Made by a program: the position numbers and the translations under genes. A DNA stretch of 20,901 nucleotides from assembly GCA_045537495.1 (NCBI GenBank), contig JAZSPN010000106.1, positions 1 to 20,901 of the forward strand, read 5' to 3'. Shown here piece after piece: positions 15,258-20,901 of the stretch (positions within the stretch are counted from its first letter, which is position 1; every line of letters begins with the position of its first letter). The stretch is from UBA1425 sp045537495 (GTDB lineage: Bacteria; Bacillota; Clostridia; Oscillospirales; Acutalibacteraceae). Below the pieces are notes generated by a model. The model worked only from the letters and a program-made list of their open reading frames with translations, made no database searches and was not told where the DNA came from.

Positions 15258-16016
15258 ATGATTGATATTATTCTTTGCGGAGCACTCGGCAAAATGGGCA
15301 GAGTTGTTACGCAGATAGTCGGTGAACGTGACGATTGCAGAATCGTTGCGGGAGTCGATCTTTTGAAAGAAAATACTGATTTTCCTATATTTACGGCTCC
15401 GTCTTCAATCGATATTGATGCGGATGTTCTGATTGATTTTTCACATCCTTCTGCACTTTCAGGTGTTCTGGAATTTGCTGTCGGAAAAAATATGCCCGTT
15501 ATTCTTGCAACGACGGGCTATGAAGAGAGTCAGATTTCTCTTATCAGAAAGGCCTCGGAACGTATTCCTGTTTTCTTTACGGCGAATATGTCACTTGGAG
15601 TAAATCTTCTTTCAGAGCTTGCAAAAACGGCGGCAAAAGTGCTTGGAACAAGCTTCGATATTGAAATAGTTGAAATGCACCACAACAAAAAAATCGATGC
15701 TCCGAGCGGAACGGCGCTTATGCTTGCGGATGAAATTGCTTCAGCCGTTGATTTTGATTCGGAATATGTTTACGACAGACACGAGAAGCGTGAAAAGCGC
15801 TCTAAAAACGAGATAGGTATTCATGCTGTCAGAGGCGGAACAATTGTCGGTGAGCATGAAATAATATTTGCAGGTACTGATGAGGTTATAAAACTTTCTC
15901 ACAGTGCAGGAAGCAAAAGGATTTTTGCAGCGGGTGCGGTCAATGCCGCTGTCTGGATCAGCAAAAAGAAGACGTGCGGACTCTATTCGATGAAGGATGT
16001 TGTTTCTGCTATCTGA
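15258..16016 (+). CDS. dapB: 4-hydroxy-tetrahydrodipicolinate reductase
   Basis: 252 aa. It reduces the DapA product with NAD(P)H. The nucleotide motif GALGKMG (8-14) and the catalytic signature EMHHNKKIDAPSGTA (H141, H142, K145) are intact. The ribosome site is weak (AGGATGTG, 11-18 bases upstream), so coupling to dapA translation, 29 bases away, is plausible. The chain is a little shorter than in E. coli, as in other Clostridia. Confidence 0.97.
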   Translation: MIDIILCGALGKMGRVVTQIVGERDDCRIVAGVDLLKENTDFPIFTAPSSIDIDADVLIDFSHPSALSGVLEFAVGKNMPVILATTGYEESQISLIRKASERIPVFFTANMSLGVNLLSELAKTAAKVLGTSFDIEIVEMHHNKKIDAPSGTALMLADEIASAVDFDSEYVYDRHEKREKRSKNEIGIHAVRGGTIVGEHEIIFAGTDEVIKLSHSAGSKRIFAAGAVNAAVWISKKKTCGLYSMKDVVSAI

Positions 16017-16035
16017 TTCTTAAGGAGTGATCCCT

Positions 16036-16488
16036 TTGAAAGGCACCGTCACAGTCAGAGAAGACATTACTTTAATTTCGCTCTTGGATTCTCCTGCTGA
16101 TATCGACATTATTTCTGAGGTGTTTGACAAGATTGCCGAAGCCGGAATCGATGTTGACATGATATCCCAGACACCTCCGAACGGTCAACATTCGAGCCTT
16201 TCGTTTACTGTTGACGGTAACGATTTCGGCGGTATTTTGAGAGTTGCGGCTGAGCTGAGAGAGAAAAATCAGGATCTCAAAATCAGCGTCAGCAGCGGTA
16301 ACTGCAAAATCAGTGTATTCAGCGAGGATATGGACGGAACTCCCGGCGTGGCAGCAAAAATTTTTAAAGCTGCGGCGAGTGTCAATTCCGACATACGCAT
16401 GGTAACTACCTCGGAATGTGATCTTTCACTGCTTATTGTTAAAGCCGATTTGGAGAATACTCTCAGTGCCATAAATTCAATTTTATAA
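16036..16488 (+). CDS. Stand-alone tandem ACT-domain protein, aspartate-kinase regulatory-domain-like
   Basis: 150 aa with TTG start at 16036, chosen because AAGGAG (16022-16027) lies eight bases upstream; a GTG at 16027 overlaps that site. The protein is two ACT domains: the first at about 5-75 (DITLISLLDSPADIDIISEVF...), the second at about 83-148 (CKISVFSEDMDGTPGVAAKIF...). The second closely follows the pattern of aspartate kinase regulatory domains (PGVAAKIFKA, then IRMVTTSE). No kinase catalytic domain is attached. In this operon it is likely to sense lysine or threonine and act on an aspartate kinase encoded elsewhere, or to be a freestanding regulatory subunit like the beta chain of Bacillus-type kinases. 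That role is inference. Confidence 0.82.
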   Translation: MKGTVTVREDITLISLLDSPADIDIISEVFDKIAEAGIDVDMISQTPPNGQHSSLSFTVDGNDFGGILRVAAELREKNQDLKISVSSGNCKISVFSEDMDGTPGVAAKIFKAAASVNSDIRMVTTSECDLSLLIVKADLENTLSAINSIL

Positions 16489-16492
16489 ATTT

Positions 16493-16562
16493 AACCCCTT
16501 CCGCAGATTTCAACAGTTTTCACGTTTTTACGGTGTTATACTGGGAAATGTCGGGAGGGGTT
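16493..16562 (+). promoter_or_regulatory. Long-range inverted repeat that can bury the ribosome site of the 70-aa gene
   Basis: 16493-16503 pairs with 16552-16562 (11 pairs, one T-G wobble) across a 48-base loop. The 3' arm holds GGGAGGGG, the Shine-Dalgarno of the next gene. Inside the loop is an extended -10, TGT-TATACT (16534-16542). RNA starting there, near 16549, would lack the 5' arm and leave the ribosome site free, while read-through RNA from the dap operon would mask it. Confidence 0.5.
16534..16542 (+). promoter_or_regulatory. Extended -10 promoter of the 70-aa gene
   Basis: TGT followed by TATACT fits an extended -10 element; no clear -35 box lies 17 bases upstream. The predicted start is about 16 bases before the ATG. 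Confidence 0.45.
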
Positions 16563-16564
16563 TT

Positions 16565-16777
16565 ATGAATCCTTTTACAGTTCAGAAGATAATCAGAACG
16601 AATGAAACAAAAATCAGTGTACATGCGCTCAGTAAAATTTGCGGAACACGTATACGTCATGCTGATCTCATAATGTCTGATGAAATGGAAGTTTTCGATT
16701 GTCCGTATTCGGGAAAGGTATGTCACTTCGTTAAAGGTGTAAGTCCTTTGGGATGGATAAAACTTTGGTTCAGATAA
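16565..16777 (+). CDS. Small protein of unknown function, 70 aa
   Basis: ATG 16565 has GGGAGGGG five bases upstream. The product has three cysteines (C26, C46, C53) in HALSKICGT and DCPYSGKVCHF, several basic residues in the N-terminal half and a hydrophobic end (PLGWIKLWFR). No transmembrane helix or family that I recognise. It may be a small cytosolic metal-binding or redox protein; that is a guess from the cysteines. It has its own candidate promoter, lies after the dap operon and ends before a strong hairpin. An overlapping frame on the other strand has no ribosome site. Confidence 0.55.
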   Translation: MNPFTVQKIIRTNETKISVHALSKICGTRIRHADLIMSDEMEVFDCPYSGKVCHFVKGVSPLGWIKLWFR

Positions 16778-16780
16778 AGT

Positions 16781-16816
16781 AATCCTCCTACAGTTTTGTT
16801 GAACTGTAGGAGGATT
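16781..16816. terminator. Bidirectional hairpin between convergent genes
   Basis: A perfect 15-bp stem (16781-16795 with 16802-16816) and a 6-base loop lie between the stop of the 70-aa gene and the stop of the convergent phosphoesterase gene. The tail is only modestly T-rich on either side (TTCTTGACTT on the plus strand), but the stem is very stable and placed to end both transcripts. Confidence 0.75.
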
Positions 16817-16822
16817 CTTGAC

Positions 16823-17974
16823 TTATTCAGTAAAAAGATTATAAATAAAATCGGGAAGAATCATTTCCAGAATGCTCATCCAGCGAGCTTCACTGTCATA
16901 TTCCCTTTTGGATTCCGGAATGGGGCCTCCGACAAAATCCTTGTAATAGGCAGAAAACGTGTTGATGTTTGTCGGATCGTCTTCAAAGATTTCAATGACT
17001 CTGCAGCCCTGATTGCCGTCACCGCGACTCTGGAAGCCGGCTGTGTTGGTACCGCCAAGCATGATGCCGTCATCTGTGATACCGACATAATCGTTGGTGT
17101 GATCATGACCGAAAAATGCAGCTATAACATCGCCCGTTTTAACCCAGCTCTTGTACTGATTACCCGAGTCATCAAAGTCACCGGGTACGCTTGTGAGTCT
17201 TCCGCTGTTCTTGTATGCCTTGTCGGGGTCAAGAATGTAGTATTTGCCGTTATGCTGAATCGCATTTTCGGTTTCGGCGGATACCTCTTTCAAAATACTC
17301 CACGTTTCGTATACGGGTATGTGCTGGAAGAGGATAGAGGGCACAACTTTGCCGCCGTTGGCTTCTTTAAGCTCTGCGCTTTTGTTTTCGTACCACTTTA
17401 TCTGACTGTCATACACGGGATGAAATTTTTCAAACATGTCTTTTGTTCCGGAGTCGATAAACCACAGGTTAAAGGCGTCCTTGCTTCCGTCGGAGCTTTT
17501 GACAGTGAGATTATAGTTTGCTCTTCGATGAAGTACCGAAAAACCGTTCTGTGTAAGATTCATCGAATATTCATCGTAGTACTTGAGCTGAAGCGCTTTC
17601 GGTGTAAGCGTTTGCCAATCGTGATTGCCGAAAACAATGGCGAACGGTATATTTCTTTCTTCGCAGGGGGAAACCAGATAACCTATGGCTTTTTTTACCG
17701 AATAAGGAGTCGACATATACCAACCGCCGGTTAGATTATCGCCGGTGAATACGGCGAGGTCGGGCTTGTAGGTGTCGAGAGCACCTTCGATAAGTGCAAT
17801 CATTTCATCGTACGGCTGGTCAGTGGTGTGAGTGTCCGTGAACTGCACGATTGTGAATTTCCCGTCATCGTTAAACTTGAGTGTCGGGGCATCTTCCGCC
17901 GAAACGGAGAAACTCGAGAACATGCCGATAAATAATGTGATGACAAGTAAAAGTGAAACTATTCTGTACTTCAT
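16823..17974 (-). CDS. Exported calcineurin-like metallophosphoesterase
   Basis: 383 aa from ATG 17974, with AAGGAGGT upstream overlapping the stop of the preceding gene. A signal peptide ends near residue 26 (SVSA-ED). All metal-site motifs of the calcineurin-like fold are present: D47-T-H49, G-D79-N80, G-N117-H118-D119, H218, and G-H290-D-H292. The overall layout resembles plant/fungal purple-acid-phosphatase-like (DCR2-type) bacterial proteins. It probably removes phosphate from sugars or nucleotides outside the membrane. It follows the glycoside hydrolase gene by 10 bases, so both belong to one transcript. Confidence 0.85.
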   Translation of the reverse strand: MKYRIVSLLLVITLFIGMFSSFSVSAEDAPTLKFNDDGKFTIVQFTDTHTTDQPYDEMIALIEGALDTYKPDLAVFTGDNLTGGWYMSTPYSVKKAIGYLVSPCEERNIPFAIVFGNHDWQTLTPKALQLKYYDEYSMNLTQNGFSVLHRRANYNLTVKSSDGSKDAFNLWFIDSGTKDMFEKFHPVYDSQIKWYENKSAELKEANGGKVVPSILFQHIPVYETWSILKEVSAETENAIQHNGKYYILDPDKAYKNSGRLTSVPGDFDDSGNQYKSWVKTGDVIAAFFGHDHTNDYVGITDDGIMLGGTNTAGFQSRGDGNQGCRVIEIFEDDPTNINTFSAYYKDFVGGPIPESKREYDSEARWMSILEMILPDFIYNLFTE

Positions 17975-17984
17975 ATTTACCTCC

Positions 17985-20693
17985 TTAATTGTACCTGATT
18001 TCAGGTTTTGTCAGAAGACCTATTTTTCTTAAAACATATTCATATGACCAGTGGGAGCCGTCGGTACGCCATGAGTTAGGACCGTGATGAGAATTATTCT
18101 CGTTGGTGTTGTGAACGGGACCGAAGGCATTTGCGCGGTTACCGAATAAAGTGATATCAACTTTGTGTTTTCCTTTTGTAAGACCGTTGATTTCAAGGTT
18201 ATAGGGCGGGAAAGCAATTCTGCCCTTCTTTTCGCCGTCAACCGTAACGGTGACGAGTGTGCCGATAAGACGATTCGTTGATACCGAAATGTTTTTACCT
18301 TCGGATTCAAGATGATACGTGATGTTGCCCGAATAGAAGGGGAGCCCCTGATGAAGGATCGAGTCAAATGCTATCTTTTCGGGAAGGTCGCATATTGTCT
18401 TGACTGAGCCTGCAACGTTGACACCGAAGTTTCCGAGAATGTAGCACCATTCGGTATTTGTTCTGACACCGAACGGAAGTGTTATGACAAGAATGTTTTC
18501 GCCCCTGACAATGTCGGGAAGAGAAACGGTCTTGATATCTTTGTCGGTGAACCAACCGGTTATATCGTTTCTAACATTTTCGCCGTTGAATGTTATTACG
18601 GCTTTTTCGGCGTCTTCGAGTGCGAGTTCAGCACCTTTGTAATCAATCAGACTGTTGATGGTGAAACGGAGTGTGATTGAATGCGTAGTTGCCTCTTCTT
18701 TGATAACCCACGGCTGAGGAACGTGATGATCTCTGCCACGGATTCCGAGAATGTTTCGACAAGCGTTATCGAGTCGGAGAATTTCTTCTTCGGGCATGAA
18801 TTCTCCGTCGTCAAGCTTATATTCTGCCGTGTCAAGAAGGAGAGCGTTGCGTTCCGAAAGCGTGTAAGGAACAAGAGAGGGAACCTCTGTCACAGAATCA
18901 TAAGCGGTTGTGTTACGGGATTCGACCGGAAGCTCTCTCTTGCCGGGAACAAGCTTCAAAAGAAGGCTGTCGTAATCGAAAAGCTTCTTTGAAACTACCG
19001 TTTTACCGTGAACATACTTACAGTCGATCGGATAGATGTCACCGTTCATTGTATCGTAGACAAAGGGTGTGTATTCTCCGTTGACGGTAATATTAAGGTC
19101 GGAAGAATGAAGAAGTGACTTGTCATAGGGCTCAGCACAACGAGTGACGAACAACCAGCGACAGTCGTTGTCCTGACGAAGCTGGTGAATAAACTCATCC
19201 GAAAGCTCGCCGTTTGCAAGACGAATTGTAAGTTCACGTTCACCGTCAAGCTCCGACAAAACAGAGTTTCTGTCGTAGGGGATTGTTTTTGAGCCGTTGT
19301 AAAGAGCGGCGGCTCTGTCCGAAGTCTTTGCATCGACGAGTGTGGGTGCGTTGCCGAGGAAAATAAGTTTTCCGCCCGATGCGCTGAAAGCCTCAAGAGC
19401 GTCAAGAGTTGTTGAACGAAGTGTTTCGCAACCCGGTACGAGTACCACATCATATTCCATCTCACCGACTCTGAGCGGATTCGACGGATTTTTACAAAGA
19501 GAGGGGATAAGAGCTTCGCAGATGAAATCAAAGTCGATGCTGCCTTTGATAAGCCACTTGGTAAGATCCTGGAAATTTTTATCAAGGCAGTTTCGGATGA
19601 GTGCCGTTTTGTCGTTGGGACCCCAGTGAAGCCAGAAGCTTTCCACGGGGTGAATAACGCCGACTCTGACAACGGGCTTACCTCTCGTCATAGCCGTATG
19701 TACTCTTGAAAAATGGTCTTCTATACAAGCGAATTCCTTGTACCACGGAGATTGATAGTGAATACATGCCGGGTAATCTCTCTTTGCTTCACCGCCCATG
19801 GCATACCATGAAAGGTGAGGAACTCTTATTGTTACGCCGAGACAAGCCTGCCAGTCACCGTGAAGCTTGTAATCTCTGAAATCGCTGTCCCAGCCGGTAA
19901 CTCCGTAAAGCTCGGAGAGCATACCCTCTCTGCCGTACTGATGAACAGCAGACTGAGTTTGTTTTGCGGTAGTGAATTCGAAGTTGTTGCAAAGCATATC
20001 AATTCCGGGAAGCTCAAATCCGCGGTAAGAACGCATTGCATCGCCGACCGAGGACGTCTGAGAGTGAAGAGTGGGCTCGTTCATAAGATGTCCCGTAAGT
20101 GCGATATTGTTCTTTGAGCACCAGTCACCGCAAACATCAACAAAAGCTTCGGCGAAACGCTCGGTGATGTGGTCGTGGTAGCGGTAGCGAGTTACGGACG
20201 GGGCCGACTCGGGAAGATCCCAGAAAAGCTCAGGAAGAGAATCAAGCAGGTCGTCACCGTAAGCTTTAAGGTATGTTTCGGGAATGTCATCGGTCCACGG
20301 CATCATGATATCGTGCTGATCGGTAGAATTCATGAGCATACCTTTTTTGGTAAACTGGGGTTCATCCGTAAAGATTGCAGGCACAACACCGTCAAATTCA
20401 TCGCCGACAACCTCTTTGTATCTCTCGTGAGTTACCTCGACGAAACGTTCTATCGTCTTCTTGTCAAGAGTGTTTGCATAGCTCTGATTATTGTACCACG
20501 GAGAATCGGAGCTTATCTTGCAATACGCATACCACTTTGTGCCGACAGCAGTATCACTTTCCGAGATTCTCTTATAATCTGTAAGATATCCGTTATCATC
20601 GAGAATCACGTCGTAGCAGGCGATAAGATTTCCTTTGCTGTTTCTGTCGCCGATAGCGGAAGAGTCAAGGGCGATGTCGTCGTCTTTGCCACC
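17985..20693 (-). CDS. GH106-like glycoside hydrolase, N-terminus missing
   Basis: About 900 residues recognisable as the large glycoside hydrolase group annotated as alpha-L-rhamnosidase (GH106)-like. An (alpha/beta)-barrel part holds FTDEPQF (about 20349-20369), GHLMNEPTLHSQ and LSELYGVTGWD with candidate acidic catalytic residues. A Rossmann-like segment follows (YDVVLVPGCETLRS), then a C-terminal jelly-roll/galactose-binding region. The reading frame continues to an ATG at 20789, but the residues before about 20693 are unlike the family and are GNAT DNA read in another frame, so that start is spurious. An estimated 100 or more N-terminal residues and any signal peptide are lost. It shares a transcript with the exported phosphoesterase. 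Confidence 0.75.
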   Translation of the reverse strand, partial: GGKDDDIALDSSAIGDRNSKGNLIACYDVILDDNGYLTDYKRISESDTAVGTKWYAYCKISSDSPWYNNQSYANTLDKKTIERFVEVTHERYKEVVGDEFDGVVPAIFTDEPQFTKKGMLMNSTDQHDIMMPWTDDIPETYLKAYGDDLLDSLPELFWDLPESAPSVTRYRYHDHITERFAEAFVDVCGDWCSKNNIALTGHLMNEPTLHSQTSSVGDAMRSYRGFELPGIDMLCNNFEFTTAKQTQSAVHQYGREGMLSELYGVTGWDSDFRDYKLHGDWQACLGVTIRVPHLSWYAMGGEAKRDYPACIHYQSPWYKEFACIEDHFSRVHTAMTRGKPVVRVGVIHPVESFWLHWGPNDKTALIRNCLDKNFQDLTKWLIKGSIDFDFICEALIPSLCKNPSNPLRVGEMEYDVVLVPGCETLRSTTLDALEAFSASGGKLIFLGNAPTLVDAKTSDRAAALYNGSKTIPYDRNSVLSELDGERELTIRLANGELSDEFIHQLRQDNDCRWLFVTRCAEPYDKSLLHSSDLNITVNGEYTPFVYDTMNGDIYPIDCKYVHGKTVVSKKLFDYDSLLLKLVPGKRELPVESRNTTAYDSVTEVPSLVPYTLSERNALLLDTAEYKLDDGEFMPEEEILRLDNACRNILGIRGRDHHVPQPWVIKEEATTHSITLRFTINSLIDYKGAELALEDAEKAVITFNGENVRNDITGWFTDKDIKTVSLPDIVRGENILVITLPFGVRTNTEWCYILGNFGVNVAGSVKTICDLPEKIAFDSILHQGLPFYSGNITYHLESEGKNISVSTNRLIGTLVTVTVDGEKKGRIAFPPYNLEINGLTKGKHKVDITLFGNRANAFGPVHNTNENNSHHGPNSWRTDGSHWSYEYVLRKIGLLTKPEIRYN

Positions 20694-20700
20694 GTGTTGC
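20684..20700. other. Junction between GNAT fragment and glycoside hydrolase
   Basis: Both protein homologies run into the same 10 bases (about 20684-20693), which encode TVAK in the acetyltransferase frame and GGK in the hydrolase frame. Such shared bases fit a microhomology join, either in the cell or during assembly. Confidence 0.5.
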
Positions 20701-20901
20701 TGTCCACCACCTGCAGGTATGCGCTTGTCGCCCCTTGCTTTTTCCCTGCTTCCAACAGTGCCTGACAAAGCACCTTTCCGAAACCGCATCCCCTGTACTC
20801 TTCCTTTACCACAATATCAAGAAGTCCCACATAGCCCTGCTCCAGAACTCCCAAGCCGCAGGCAACCGCCTTTTTGTCCAGATACACGGTAGCACATAGC
20901 A
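20684..20901 (-). pseudogene. GNAT N-acetyltransferase fragment, cut at both ends
   Basis: The minus-strand frame is open through the window edge and reads ATVYLDKKAVACGLGVLEQG, then VVKEEYRGCGFGKVLCQALL, with the acetyl-CoA-binding R-G-x-G-x-G motif (RGCGFG), and YLQVVDSN as in GNAT motif B. After V-A-K (about 20684-20692) the expected LY-KLGF end is absent and the sequence turns into glycoside hydrolase DNA in another frame. Bases 20701-20880 have 97 G/C of 180 (54%), against 51 of 120 (43%) at 20521-20640. The start of the gene lies beyond the window. Confidence 0.7.

Noticed and set aside
16818..16845. TTGACT and TATAAA spaced like a plus-strand promoter at the end of the phosphoesterase gene
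   Set aside because: It lies in AT-rich coding DNA and points into the antisense of a real gene with no target; likely chance.
16796..17734. 312-codon open frame on the plus strand
   Set aside because: It lies fully antisense to the metallophosphoesterase, whose metal motifs and signal peptide are intact; it has no ribosome site and an odd composition.
20694..20789. N-terminus of the glycoside hydrolase as read from ATG 20789
   Set aside because: These residues are an out-of-frame reading of the GNAT fragment and lack any ribosome site or family similarity.
1..20901. CRISPR array, tRNA, rRNA, phage or transposase genes
   Set aside because: I scanned for regular direct repeats, cloverleaf-like segments and such proteins and saw none.

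Overview
The window reads as chromosome of a Gram-positive, low-to-mid-GC bacterium of class Clostridia, most likely an uncultured gut Oscillospiraceae/Ruminococcaceae-type organism. The basis is strong AGGAGG-type ribosome sites, U-tailed hairpin terminators, the queA-tgt and yajC-TIGR04086 neighbourhoods, an archaeal/fungal-type aspartate-semialdehyde dehydrogenase next to dapA and dapB, InlB-type repeat surface proteins and a fibre-sugar glycoside hydrolase. The species call is inference. I see no phage, plasmid, IS element, CRISPR array, tRNA or rRNA.

Layout, left to right. (1) 1-1647: C-terminal part of a large secreted repeat protein, cut by the window edge, with a perfect 60-residue period, ended by a clear terminator. 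(2) 1780-4546 (+): a two-gene redox unit, a carotenoid-isomerase/phytoene-desaturase-like flavoprotein coupled to a ferredoxin reductase with its own 2Fe-2S domain, ended by a terminator. (3) 4603-5244 (+): a small alpha/beta hydrolase, tail to tail with 5247-6148 (-), which holds yajC and a TIGR04086-like membrane protein whose ribosome site lies inside a terminator-like hairpin. (4) 6229-7081: a 72-aa four-cysteine protein and an RNA 2',3'-cyclic phosphodiesterase, transcribed apart from a compact back-to-back promoter. (5) 7082-7324: a gene-free stretch with several hairpins, probably a dispersed palindromic element. (6) 13053-7325 (-): a tight operon queA, tgt, TIM-barrel sugar isomerase-like gene, BaiN/HI0933-type flavoprotein, an unlisted 35-codon small ORF with an excellent ribosome site, and a secreted PHP-domain phosphoesterase. 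(7) 13228-16488 (+): asd, dapA, dapB and a stand-alone tandem ACT protein resembling the regulatory half of aspartate kinase, a diaminopimelate/lysine operon with an attenuator-like leader. (8) 16565-16777 (+): a 70-aa protein of unknown function whose ribosome site can be masked in read-through RNA. (9) 20693-16823 (-): a GH106-like glycoside hydrolase and an exported calcineurin-like phosphoesterase. (10) 20684-20901: a fragment of a GNAT acetyltransferase joined out of frame to the headless hydrolase; this is either a recombination scar or a contig chimera.

Most enzymes are core metabolism. The parts most worth a second look are small: the 35-aa peptide, two hairpins that bury ribosome sites, the asd leader, the three-way-junction element, the stand-alone ACT protein, the flavoprotein/ferredoxin-reductase pair, and the chimeric right end. 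I do not see a clear new multi-gene defence or mobile system.
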